From the NCBI GenBank assembly GCA_963789785.1, contig CAWBNC010000035.1:30049-94048 (forward strand): 64,000 nucleotides of DNA. The letters are read 5' to 3'. This document shows, piece after piece, positions 18,282 to 26,827 of this stretch. The notes under the pieces are model-generated. The model worked only from the letters and a program-made list of their open reading frames with translations. It did not search any database and was not told the origin of the DNA. The stretch is from JAEULH01 sp963789785 (lineage in GTDB: Bacteria > Pseudomonadota > Alphaproteobacteria > Rhodospirillales > Defluviicoccaceae). The translations under genes were made by a program, and so were the position numbers. How positions within the stretch are numbered: the stretch's first letter is position 1; each line of letters starts with the position of its first letter.

Positions 18282-19676
18282 ATGGCCGAAAATCTCACGG
18301 GCTTCGCCTACCTTATCGCCGCGGTGCTGTTCATCCTGGCGCTGCGCGGACTTTCCAACCCCGAATCCGCTCGCATGGGCAACGTCTTCGGCATGGTCGG
18401 TATGGCCATCGCCGTCATTACTACCCTGCTCAGCCCGGGCGTGGTCAGCTACTGGCTGATCATCCTCGGGATCCTGATCGGCGGCAGCGTCGGCACCGTG
18501 GTGGCGCTCAGGATCCAGATGACTCAGCTTCCCGAGCTGGTCGCCGCTTTCCACAGTCTCGTCGGCATGGCCGCGGTATTCGTCGCGACGGCCGCCTTTT
18601 ATAATCCGGAAGCCTACGGGATCGGCACGTCCGGCAACATCCACGGCGGCAGCCTGGTCGAGATGTCGCTCGGCGTCGCCATCGGCGCGATCACCTTCTC
18701 TGGCTCGGTCATTGCCTTCGCCAAGCTGGCGGGCAAGATGAGCGGCAACCCGATTACGTTCCCGATGCAACATCCGCTGAACGCGGCCATCGGGGTCGTC
18801 ATCGTGCTGGCCATTATCTGGTTCTGCACTGCGGAATCGGCCGTTGCCTACTGGGCAATCGTGCTCTTGGCGTTCGCAATCGGCTTTCTGCTGATCATCC
18901 CGATCGGCGGCGCCGATATGCCGGTGGTCGTCTCGATGCTTAACTCATACTCGGGCTGGGCTGCGGCCGGCATCGGCTTCACGTTGCAGAACCCGGCGCT
19001 GGTGATCACCGGGGCCCTGGTCGGCTCATCGGGCGCGATCCTCTCGTACATCATGTGCAAAGGGATGAATCGATCGATTTTCAACGTGCTCCTCGGCGGC
19101 TTCGGCGGCGAGGGCGCCTCGCCGGCGGCGGCGACCTCTTCCGAGGGCAAGTCGGTCCGACCCGGATCGGCGGAAGATGCCGCGTTCATCATGAAGAACG
19201 CCAACAAGGTCATCATCGTCCCCGGCTACGGCATGGCTGTCGCCCAGGCGCAGCACGCAGTGCGCGAGATGGCCGATCTGCTCAAGGAGGAGGGGGTCGA
19301 GGTCAAGTTCGCGATCCATCCGGTCGCGGGACGCATGCCGGGGCACATGAACGTGCTGCTGGCCGAAGCCAACGTTCCCTACGACGACGTTTTCGAGCTC
19401 GAGGCAATCAACCACGAATTCTCGACCTGCGACGTCGCCTACGTCATCGGCGCCAACGACATCACCAACCCCTCGGCGCGCACCGACAAGTCCAGCCCGA
19501 TTTACGGCATGCCCATCCTCGACTGCGACAAAGCGGGTACGACCCTGTTCGTCAAGCGGTCGATGGCGTCGGGCTACGCCGGGGTGGACAATCCGCTGTT
19601 TTTCGGCGACAAGACGATGATGCTGTTCGGCGACGCCAAGAAGATGACCGAGGAGATCGTCCAGGCCCTCGGATAG
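18282..19676 (+). CDS. pntB: Transhydrogenase subunit beta (membrane dII plus NADP-binding dIII)
   Basis: 464 residues. Up to eight or nine membrane segments occupy residues 1-265 (including HSLVGMAAVFVATAAF). The cytoplasmic dIII domain follows with NADP(H) site motifs VPGYGMAVAQAQHAVRE, HPVAGRMPGHMNVLLAEA, GANDITNPSAR and KRSMASGYAGVDNPLF. The complex uses the proton gradient to reduce NADP+ with NADH. RBS AAGGGGAG precedes the ATG. A strong terminator follows at 19799-19826. Confidence 0.97.
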   Translation: MAENLTGFAYLIAAVLFILALRGLSNPESARMGNVFGMVGMAIAVITTLLSPGVVSYWLIILGILIGGSVGTVVALRIQMTQLPELVAAFHSLVGMAAVFVATAAFYNPEAYGIGTSGNIHGGSLVEMSLGVAIGAITFSGSVIAFAKLAGKMSGNPITFPMQHPLNAAIGVVIVLAIIWFCTAESAVAYWAIVLLAFAIGFLLIIPIGGADMPVVVSMLNSYSGWAAAGIGFTLQNPALVITGALVGSSGAILSYIMCKGMNRSIFNVLLGGFGGEGASPAAATSSEGKSVRPGSAEDAAFIMKNANKVIIVPGYGMAVAQAQHAVREMADLLKEEGVEVKFAIHPVAGRMPGHMNVLLAEANVPYDDVFELEAINHEFSTCDVAYVIGANDITNPSARTDKSSPIYGMPILDCDKAGTTLFVKRSMASGYAGVDNPLFFGDKTMMLFGDAKKMTEEIVQALG

Positions 19677-19703
19677 GAATTCGATGAAGGTGTAACGGAA
19701 TCG

Positions 19704-19743
19704 TCGACCTGCCTTCAAACGACTGCGTTTGAAGGCAGGTCGA
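19704..19743 (+). other. Perfect 18-bp inverted repeat with 4-base loop downstream of pntB
   Basis: The arms TCGACCTGCCTTCAAACG (19704-19721) and its exact reverse complement (19726-19743) enclose ACTG. It starts 27 bases after the pntB stop and has no T run, so it is not itself a typical intrinsic terminator. It may protect the 3' end of the mRNA or be the first hairpin of a small RNA that ends at the terminator at 19826. Confidence 0.75.
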
Positions 19744-19798
19744 TCCAGGGATCACCGTCTGCCGTCAGAGCGAACAAGAGCGGGACTATGAAACGATG

Positions 19799-19826
19799 CG
19801 GGGCTTCGGCCCCGTTTTCTTTTTTT
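19799..19826 (+). terminator. Rho-independent terminator of the pnt operon
   Basis: A CGGGGC / GCCCCG stem closed by a TTCG tetraloop (19799-19814) is followed by TTTTCTTTTTTT (19815-19826). This is a textbook intrinsic terminator on the plus strand. It ends transcription before the convergent glutathione transferase gene. Confidence 0.9.
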
Positions 19827-19862
19827 GGGAAGCAGTTCTGCAGCAGGGCTTCGGCGCCGCGT

Positions 19863-20492
19863 CTACACCTTCGCGCTCGGACGGGCGCTGACGCTCTCGT
19901 ACCAGCGTCGGGCATGGGCGGCGTCCTCCGGCAGCATGAATTTCAGCCAGCCGGCGAAGTCGACGAGCACGTGGGCGAAGATGTCGGCGGCGGTGAAGCG
20001 ATCGCCGGCCATGTACGGCCCTGTCGCCAGCAGATCGTCGAGGCGGGCGAGAAAGCGCTCCGTCCGCACCTGGCCGCGCTCAGCGAGTTCCGGGATCTGG
20101 GCGTAGTTGTCCGGCCCGACCAGGGCCCGATCCTTCAGCCCGGGCGCGGCGTTGCGCAGCGCCTCGGTGATCGCCTGCCAGCCCTCCGCTTCGAGGCGCC
20201 AGAGCCGGTCGGCGATGATCGCCCGTTCGACGGGCGTTGCGCCGAGAAGCGGCGGTTCGGGTGCGATCTCCTCGAGATAGCGCCAGCAGCCCTGCGTCGA
20301 GGTCAGGCGGGTGCCGTCATCGAGCTCGAGAACCGGCACCGTGCAGTGGGGATTGATCGCGCGGAAGGCCGGCGACAGATGCTCGCCGTGACGCAGATCG
20401 ACCTGCTGGACGGGGATGTCCAGCCCTTTTTCGGCAATAAAGATGCGAACGAAGCGGGGGCTGGGGGCCGTTGCGCAGTCGTAAAACTTCAT
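19863..20492 (-). CDS. Glutathione S-transferase family protein
   Basis: 209 residues. The N-terminal thioredoxin-fold domain has YDCATAPSPRFVRIFIAEKG and the cis-proline motif CTVPVLELDDG; the position of the glutathione-binding E-S pair here reads STQG. The helical C-terminal domain includes GDRFTAADIFAHV, the usual N-capping box of GSTs. It likely conjugates or reduces small electrophiles with glutathione; the substrate is unknown. Its start overlaps the stop of ilvE (ATGA), so the two are translated from one message. Confidence 0.88.
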   Translation of the reverse strand: MKFYDCATAPSPRFVRIFIAEKGLDIPVQQVDLRHGEHLSPAFRAINPHCTVPVLELDDGTRLTSTQGCWRYLEEIAPEPPLLGATPVERAIIADRLWRLEAEGWQAITEALRNAAPGLKDRALVGPDNYAQIPELAERGQVRTERFLARLDDLLATGPYMAGDRFTAADIFAHVLVDFAGWLKFMLPEDAAHARRWYESVSARPSAKV

Positions 20493-21353
20493 CGGTTTGC
20501 CGACCCCGCGGCGAAGGCGAAGTAGAGCTCGCGCGCTTGGCGGTATACCGACCCGACCGGATACTCTTGATCCTCGACGCGCGTGCAGGGCAGAACCTTA
20601 CCGTAGTTGCCGGTCGCGAAGACCTCGGTCGCGTCGAGCAGTTCGGGGAAATCAATAGCGCGTTCGGCCACGTCCACATCGTTGTCGCGGAGCAGGGCGA
20701 TGACCCGCTGGCGGGTGATCCCGTTCAGGAAGGTGCCGTTGGCCGCCGGCGTGTGCACGATCCCGTCCTTGACGAAAAACAGGTTCATGTAGCCGAACTC
20801 AGCAACGTTGCCATTCGGGTCGAGGACGATCGGGTGATCGAAACCCCGCGCCGAGGCCTCGCGGCCGGCGCGGGCAACGTTGGGGTAGAGGCAGGAGGCC
20901 TTGGACTCGGTCGGCGCCATGTCCTTGGCCGGGCGCCGGAACGTCGAAAGGCAGGCGCTAAACCCGGCATCCGCCGGGAGCGGCAATTCGTAAACGGCCA
21001 TCGCAAACTGCGTGCTCTGCGGGTCGGGAACGACGAATCCCGAACTCGGCGTACAGCATCGGGCAGATGTAGAGCTCGGCGCTGTCGGAGAAGCGGTGAA
21101 TGCCTTCCCATGCCAGCGCCTCGATTTCGCCGGCTGTCAGCGGCGAGGCCAGGCCGAGGATTGCCGCTGACTTCACCACGCGTGCGCAATGCCGGTCCAG
21201 ATCCGGAGCCACCCCGGCGAAGGCGCGGGCGCCGTCAAAGGCGACGGAGGCCAGCCACATCGCGTGGCTTTTCGCGCTGAGGATTGCCGGGTTGCCCTTT
21301 CGCCAGCGGCCGTCGGCGTACGTGATGACCTTGCCGGTATGTGCTTTTGCCAT
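20489..21353 (-). CDS. ilvE: Branched-chain amino-acid aminotransferase, interrupted by a single-base frameshift
   Basis: A fold-type IV aminotransferase of about 288 residues split across two frames. The 5' part (MAKAHTGKVITYADGRW..., to LYICPMLYAEFG) and the 3' part (VVPDPQSTQFAMAVYELPLP..., PLP lysine in TESKASCLYPN, EFGYMNLFFV, TGNYGKVLPCTRVED) join if one base is removed near 21035-21042. The total length of 865 is 3n+1, as expected for one inserted base. It catalyses the last step of Leu/Ile/Val synthesis. The motif GNYGKV and overall length fit alphaproteobacterial IlvE. The overlap with the GST gene is four bases. Confidence 0.88.
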
Positions 21354-21519
21354 GATCCGCGAAGCTTACGCCATATTCCGCCGGCGGCGGAAGGTGTTGT
21401 CGCACCCTTTGACGGGCATACCGTGTATGCGCGAACCGGCGGATGCCGGACACGCCGATGGCCACCGCTATTGGATGGCGGACGACGAGGGCAGGAAGGG
21501 GATGGCGAAAGGAGAGGTC

Positions 21520-21723
21520 TCAGAAACCTTCACGCTCGAGGCGCTTGCGCTCGAGCTTGCGCGCCCGTCGTACGGCCTCGGCCTTTTCGCGCGCACGCCG
21601 CTCGGACGGCTTTTCGTAGGACCGCCGCAGCTTCATCTCACGAAAGATACCTTCGCGCTGCATCTTTTTCTTCAGCGCCTTCAGGGCCTGGTCGACGTTG
21701 TTGTCGCGGACGATCACTTGCAC
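21520..21723 (-). CDS. rpsU: 30S ribosomal protein S21
   Basis: 67 residues: VQVIVRDNNVDQALKALKKK then a basic tail rich in Arg/Lys ending EREGF, the typical alphaproteobacterial S21. The start is GTG at 21723 with GGAGAGAG upstream; the frame remains open further 5' but that part overlaps the def leader and is not S21-like. S21 sits at the platform of the 30S subunit near the anti-Shine-Dalgarno helix. It is divergent from def. Confidence 0.95.
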   Translation of the reverse strand: MQVIVRDNNVDQALKALKKKMQREGIFREMKLRRSYEKPSERRAREKAEAVRRARKLERKRLEREGF

Positions 21724-21862
21724 GAGTTGCTCACTCTCTCTCTCCAAGCATGTCATGGAAACCCGGGACGGCGCTTGTAACACACCTGCGCCGCGGCTGT
21801 GAAGGCTTGTCCGCTCGTTTCGGCGTGCCGACATCTCATCCGGGCAAGTTAAGGAGCGGACA

Positions 21863-22465
21863 ATGGCCATCCTGAAGATCGCGCGCATGGGGCACCCCAT
21901 CCTTCGCCGGCCGGCCGAGGCGGTGGCCGATCCGACGGCACCGGAGGTTAGCCGCATCGTCGCCGACATGATTGACACCATGAACGACGCCGGCGGGGTC
22001 GGCCTTGCAGCGCCGCAAGTGCACATTGGCAAGCGGATCGTCGTTTTCCACGTGCCGAAGGGGCGTGCCGGCGATCCGGACGGGGAAGCCAATATCGGTG
22101 ACGGAGCGGTCGCTCTGACCGTCCTGATCAACCCTTTTATCGAACCGCTCGACGACGCCATGGAAGAGGGCTGGGAAGCCTGCCTTTCCGTGCCGGATCT
22201 GACCGGTCTCGTTCCCCGCTACCGGCGTATTTGCTACCGTGGCATAGGTCCGCGCGCACAGTCGATCGAACGCGTTGCAGAGGGTTTCCACGCTCGCGTC
22301 GTTCAGCACGAGTGCGATCACCTCGACGGCATCCTATATCCGCAACGGATGACCGACATGCGCCAGCTGGCGTATGTTGAAGAGCTGCGCCGGCATCCGC
22401 AGCAAGCGGTGCGAAGCCGGCCCGAGGCGTCCGACGAGCGAGCAGCGAGGGTGGCAAATTCATGA
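21863..22465 (+). CDS. def: Peptide deformylase
   Basis: 200 residues. All three motifs are visible: GVGLAAPQVH (motif 1, near 45-54), WEACLSVPDLTG (motif 2, with the metal-binding Cys; the usual EGCLS reads EACLS) and QHECDHLDGILY (motif 3, HExxH). It removes the formyl group from nascent proteins. AAGGAGCGG precedes the ATG. The motif 2 Gly-to-Ala change and the insertion around residues 70-85 suggest a less common branch. The stop overlaps the start of the COQ9 gene (ATGA). Confidence 0.93.
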   Translation: MAILKIARMGHPILRRPAEAVADPTAPEVSRIVADMIDTMNDAGGVGLAAPQVHIGKRIVVFHVPKGRAGDPDGEANIGDGAVALTVLINPFIEPLDDAMEEGWEACLSVPDLTGLVPRYRRICYRGIGPRAQSIERVAEGFHARVVQHECDHLDGILYPQRMTDMRQLAYVEELRRHPQQAVRSRPEASDERAARVANS

Positions 22466-23148
22466 ACAGCGAAACGATGACCGTCGAACAGGCCGACGGC
22501 GAGATCCGCGCAGCCCGGGATGCCATCCTGGAGGCGGTTCTGCCGCAGGTTGCGTTCGACGGCTGGACAATGAAGACTGTTGCATCCGCCGCCGAACGAG
22601 CCGGATTTCCCGCCGGAACGGCCGAACGCTTGTTTCCGAAGGGCGTCATCGATGTCTTAAGCCACCTGTCGGACCGGTCAAACCGGAAAATGCTGGCGGC
22701 AATGGCGGACCATGACATGGCTCCGACGTCCGTCCGCGATCGGATTGCCCGCGCCGTCAAACTTCGCATCGAGGCGAACGCATCGTACAAGGAGTCCATC
22801 CGCCGTGCGCTTTCGTTCCTCGCGCTGCCGCAGAACGCGAGCGTCGCGGCGAGCAACACCCTGCGCACGGTCGACGCCCTGTGGTACGCCGCCGGAGACA
22901 CTGCCACTGACTTCAGCTACTACAGCAAGCGCGCCCTGTTGGCGCCGGTCTACGTCGCGACAGTTCTCTACTGGATCGATGACAACTCGGAAGGCTTCCT
23001 CGAGACTTGGTCGTTCCTGGACCGCCGGCTCGATAACGTCCTGCAGATCCCCCGTCTGAGCGCGAAGCTGCGGGCGATTATCAACCCATTGTCATGGTTT
23101 ACCGGCCGCAGGCCTGAAGGCGATTACGAGCCCCGCCAGCCAGCCTGA
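22462..23148 (+). CDS. COQ9 family ubiquinone biosynthesis protein
   Basis: 228 residues of the COQ9 fold (TetR-like). The N-terminal helical region includes FDGWTMKTVASAAERAGFP, and the diagnostic C-terminal COQ9 segment is TDFSYYSKRALLAPVYVATVLYWIDDNSEGF. COQ9 binds isoprenoid lipids and assists COQ7-type hydroxylation in ubiquinone synthesis. It overlaps def by four bases, so it is translationally coupled. Confidence 0.9.
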   Translation: MNSETMTVEQADGEIRAARDAILEAVLPQVAFDGWTMKTVASAAERAGFPAGTAERLFPKGVIDVLSHLSDRSNRKMLAAMADHDMAPTSVRDRIARAVKLRIEANASYKESIRRALSFLALPQNASVAASNTLRTVDALWYAAGDTATDFSYYSKRALLAPVYVATVLYWIDDNSEGFLETWSFLDRRLDNVLQIPRLSAKLRAIINPLSWFTGRRPEGDYEPRQPA

Positions 23149-23313
23149 CTATGATATTGCCCGCAACAGCAGGCCAAGACCGCCGACGGCGGCGGCCAAA
23201 GCCATAATGGCGCCGAAGAACAGGCGACCGAGCGGCTCCGAGGTGTCGACCCGGCGCAAGAACCACCACGAGGCGACGAAGACGGCGGCGGCAAAAAGGG
23301 ACACCGCATCCAT
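23149..23313 (-). CDS. Small two-segment membrane protein, unknown function
   Basis: A 54-residue frame on the minus strand, starting MDAVSLFAAAVFVASWWFLR and ending LGLLLRAIS. It has two hydrophobic stretches (about 4-18 and 31-50) separated by a polar loop RRVDTSEPLGR. It fills the gap between the COQ9 gene (convergent, 1-base gap) and the following minus-strand gene and lacks frameshifts, which supports it as real. The ribosome-binding site is weak. I recognise no family. Confidence 0.6.
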   Translation of the reverse strand: MDAVSLFAAAVFVASWWFLRRVDTSEPLGRLFFGAIMALAAAVGGLGLLLRAIS

Positions 23314-23339
23314 GCGGCTTTATGAGCCGGGGATGGGCT

Positions 23340-23888
23340 TCATGTTCGACTGGTCCGGAGCCTCTCGGCCAACGTTCCAAGCCAGCCGATCCGGCTTTCC
23401 AGCAGCGTCATGTCGTGATCGAGCCAAGCCGCGAGATAGCCTTCATCGCCGGCATCGTGCGCGCGCAGATCCCGCAATCGCATCAATTCGCGGTCGCAGA
23501 CATCGATGAGGAGCCTGATCTGGTCGATCCGCGCACTTGGCTCGAGCAAGTGGAGAAAGCGGAACTTCAGCGCCATAACCAGCTTCGTCAGCTCGGTCGA
23601 GGACGGGCGGACGTTCGCCATCAGCAGCGCGCGCATTTCCACGCGGCCGTGCTCGGTAATTCGCAACACCGCCTCGTCACCCTCACCGGCGATCGTCTCG
23701 ACCAGGCCCTCGTAATTCAGAAGTTCGATCGAATGGCCCATGATCTCCGGCGTCGGGCCGATGATGCGGCTGATGAAATGCCGGATGGCGATGGCGAGAT
23801 CGCTGTAGCGCTTCGGCCCAAGGGCGAGTGTGCCCAGCGCGCAGAGCCGGATCGACTCCTTCGGTGTCAGCGTCTGGTCGGCATACAT
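23340..23888 (-). CDS. Winged-helix (PadR/MarR-like) regulator, unassigned
   Basis: 182 residues from the ATG at 23888, preceded by GGGAG at 8 bases; the frame is open 20 codons further but without a good site. The N-terminal half is a winged helix (TPKESIRLCALGTLALGPKRYSDLA, EIMGHSIELLNYEGLVE, DEAVLRITEHGRVEMR), the C-terminal half a helical dimerisation region. It resembles PadR-type regulators in layout. Its ligand and targets are unknown. It lies just downstream of hemA on the same strand. Confidence 0.65.
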   Translation of the reverse strand: MYADQTLTPKESIRLCALGTLALGPKRYSDLAIAIRHFISRIIGPTPEIMGHSIELLNYEGLVETIAGEGDEAVLRITEHGRVEMRALLMANVRPSSTELTKLVMALKFRFLHLLEPSARIDQIRLLIDVCDRELMRLRDLRAHDAGDEGYLAAWLDHDMTLLESRIGWLGTLAERLRTSRT

Positions 23889-23979
23889 CGTTGACACTCC
23901 CGAACCGAGGATCTCCATACGATGGGCCGGCCGGCGCGGAAAGTCCATTGCGCCGCCGCCGGGCGGCGAGCCAGAGTGC

Positions 23980-25191
23980 TTAGGCCGCCTCGCGCAGATG
24001 CAGGCGTCGCCAGACGTCCCTCAGCGCTTCGATCAGATGGCTCATGTGGGCGTCGCTGTGCAGCGGCGTCGGGGTTATGCGCAGCCGCTCGGTGCCCCTG
24101 GTGACGGTCGGGAAGTTGATCGGCTGGACATAGACGCCGTGCCGCCGCAACAGCTCGTCGCTCGCCTGCCTGCATAGCACCGGATCGCCGACCATTACCG
24201 GGACGATGTGGCTGACGCTGTCGGCCACCGGTAGGCCGGCGGCGGCAAGACGTCGCTTCAGGGTCGCCGCCCGCTCCTGATGGCGCACCCGGATCTCGTC
24301 GTGCGCCTTGAGATGGCGGATGCTGGCGAGGGCGCCGGCGGCGATCGCCGGCGGCATGGCGGTTGAGAAGATGAATCCGGAGCCGTAGCTGCGGACGAAG
24401 TCGCACAGCGCCGCGGAACCGGCGATGTAGCCGCCGACGGTTCCGACTGCCTTGGCGAGCGTGCCCTGGATGACGGTCAGCCGTGACATCTGCCCGTCCC
24501 GCTCGGCAACACCGGCCCCGCGGGGACCGTACATGCCGACCGCATGGACCTCGTCGAGGAAGGTCATGGCGTTGTGGCGTTCCGCGACATCGCAGATTTC
24601 GCCGATCGGAGCGATGTCGCCGTCCATCGAGTAGACGGATTCGAAGGCGACCAGCTTCGGCCGGCCCGGCTCGCAGGCGGCAAGCAGTTCGTCGAGATGA
24701 GCAACGTCGTTATGGCGGAAGATCCGCTTCTCCGCCTTGGAATGGACGATGCCCTCGATCATCGAATTGTGGTTCATCGAGTCCGAGATGACCACGCACT
24801 GCGGCAGCATCCGGCAGATGGTGCTGAGAGCGGTCATGTTGGCGATCCAGCCGGAACCGAACAGCAGCGCCGCTTCGCTGCGATGCCAGTCGGCGAGCTC
24901 GCGCTCGAGCACCACATGGGTGTGGTTGGTACCGGAAATATTGCGGGTGCCGCCCGCGCCGGCGCCGTAGCGCTCAACCGCGTCATGCATCGCCGCCAGA
25001 ACCGCCGGATGCTGCCCCATCCCGAGGTAATCGTTGGAGCACCAGACGGTGATCTCGCGTACGGAGCCATCGACGTGGCACATGGCGGCCGGGAATCGCC
25101 CGGCATCGCGCTCGAGTTCGGCAAAAATGCGGTAGCGCCCTTCGCGCCGCAGCCGATCGACCTGCTCGCCGAAAAAAGCCTCGTAGTCCAT
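23980..25191 (-). CDS. hemA: 5-aminolevulinate synthase
   Basis: 403 residues, alpha-oxoamine synthase family. Motifs: SNDYLGMGQHP, GAGAGGTRNISGT, FESVYSMDGDIAP, FLDEVHAVGMYGPRGAG, and PLP lysine Lys247 in QGTLAKAVGTVGG. It condenses glycine with succinyl-CoA, the first step of tetrapyrrole synthesis in alphaproteobacteria (C4 pathway). It lies 28 bases downstream of the class III aminotransferase on the same strand, so it may be read from that gene's promoter. Confidence 0.96.
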   Translation of the reverse strand: MDYEAFFGEQVDRLRREGRYRIFAELERDAGRFPAAMCHVDGSVREITVWCSNDYLGMGQHPAVLAAMHDAVERYGAGAGGTRNISGTNHTHVVLERELADWHRSEAALLFGSGWIANMTALSTICRMLPQCVVISDSMNHNSMIEGIVHSKAEKRIFRHNDVAHLDELLAACEPGRPKLVAFESVYSMDGDIAPIGEICDVAERHNAMTFLDEVHAVGMYGPRGAGVAERDGQMSRLTVIQGTLAKAVGTVGGYIAGSAALCDFVRSYGSGFIFSTAMPPAIAAGALASIRHLKAHDEIRVRHQERAATLKRRLAAAGLPVADSVSHIVPVMVGDPVLCRQASDELLRRHGVYVQPINFPTVTRGTERLRITPTPLHSDAHMSHLIEALRDVWRRLHLREAA

Positions 25192-25219
25192 GCGTTCCTG
25201 CTCCCGCGTGCTGCGTTTC

Positions 25220-26636
25220 CTAAATCAGGCGCTCCCGCTTCGCCCAGGCGTGGGTGTCGTCGAGGGCGCGCTGGAACCTTTCGATCAATTCCTCGATATC
25301 GGCGGCGGAGATGATCAGGGGCGGCGAGAAGGCGATGACGTCGCCGGGCATGGCGCGGAGAATGAGCCCGTGAGCTTCCGCCCGTTTTGCCAGATAGGCG
25401 CCAACGCCTGATGCGGGCGCGAACGAGTCCTTGGTTTGCTTGTCTCTGACCAGCTCAACCGCCGCGACCAGGCCAATGCCCCGCACCTCACCGATCATGG
25501 GATGGTCGCAGAGCCTCCGCAAGCCGTCCTGCAGCACCGGCGAAACTTCTCGGACGTAACCGGCGATGTCGCGCTCTTCGTAGATCGCCAGCGCCTCGAG
25601 CGCCACCGACGCGGCTACGGGATGGCCGGAGTAAGTAAAGCCGTGCCCGAAAATACCGATCTTATCGCTTTCGGCAACCATGGCCTGATAGATGGGCTCG
25701 GACACCAGCGTTGCCGAGATCGGAATGTAACCCGACGACAGCGCCTTGGCGCAGGTGATGATATCGGGCCGGATCCCGTAGGTCTCGGAGCCCCACATCC
25801 GTCCCGGTCCGGCCGAAGCCGCAGATGACCTCGTCGGCGATGAGGAGAATGTCGTGGCGGGCGAGGACCGCCTGGATCTTGTCGAAGTAGGTGGCCGGCG
25901 GAACGATCACACCGCCAGCGCCCATCACCGGCTCGGCGATCATCGCAGCGACGGTGTGCGGCCCCTCGGAGACAATCAGGCGTTCCAGCCGCTCGGCCAG
26001 ACGGGTGGCGAAATCCTCCTCGCTTTCGCCGGCGGCGGCGACGCGGTAGTGATGCGGGCAGTCGGCGTGGAGGATACGCGCGATCGGCAGGTCGAAGTCG
26101 CGGTGGTTGGCCGGCAGCCCGGTCAGGCTGGCGGCGGCGATCGTGACGCCGTGATAGCCCTTGTGCCGGGAGATGATCTTCTTCTTCTCCGGCCGGCCGA
26201 TGGCGTTGTTGTAGTACCAGACCAGCTTGACCGCGGTATCGTTGGCCTCCGAGCCGGAGTTGGCAAACAGCACCTTCGACATCGGCACCGGCGCCATCTC
26301 GATCAGCTTTTCCGACAGGTCGATGGTCGGCGCGGGGGCCTTGCCGCCGAAGGCGTGGTAGAACGGCAGCCGGCGCAGCGCCCGATCGGCGGCGTCGGCC
26401 AGCCGCGGCTCGCTGAAGCCGAGCGCTGTGCACCACAACCCGGCCATGCCCTCGATGTAGGCGTTGCCGGTTTCGTCGTAGACCCGAACCCCGTCGCCGC
26501 GGGTGATCACCAGCGGCCCGGTCTCGCGGTGACGCTTCAGGTTGGTGTAGGGATGGATGCAATAGGCGATGTCGCGCGCCGCCGCCGAATTCGGCGCCGC
26601 ATTCGGCGTTGCCGCCGCCTGTGCCTCGGTACTCAT
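25220..26636 (-). CDS. Class III (omega-amino acid/putrescine type) aminotransferase, interrupted by a single-base frameshift
   Basis: About 471 residues in two frames. The first part runs from MSTEAQAAATPNAA to DEVICGFGRTGT, with LFANSGSEANDTAVKL and HKGYHGVTIAAASLTG. The second begins MWGSETYGIRPDI and holds the PLP lysine in TCAKALSSGYIPISA. Removing one of two C's at 25799-25800 restores GRTGT-MWGSETY, a family-typical junction, and the total length is 3n+1. It probably uses putrescine, GABA or beta-alanine with pyruvate; the neighbouring polyamine-type transporter favours a polyamine-related substrate. Confidence 0.88.
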
Positions 26637-26827
26637 GCCGTGTCTCCACCTGCCCCGGTCGCGCGGGCTGGCCTGCCCACGCCTCGCCGCAGCTTAATCC
26701 CGCTTCCGCGCCGACGCGCCATGATTCCATACGATTGCCGATCCTCGCGCGACGCCTTAGCTTTGCATGACGATCCTCCGGTATAGCAGCTCGGCCGCAG
26801 GGCCCGGCTCGTGGACGGGAAACAGCC

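Noticed and set aside
20489..21353. Two separate short genes instead of one ilvE
   Set aside because: The two frames meet exactly where the aminotransferase sequence continues; one extra base explains both.
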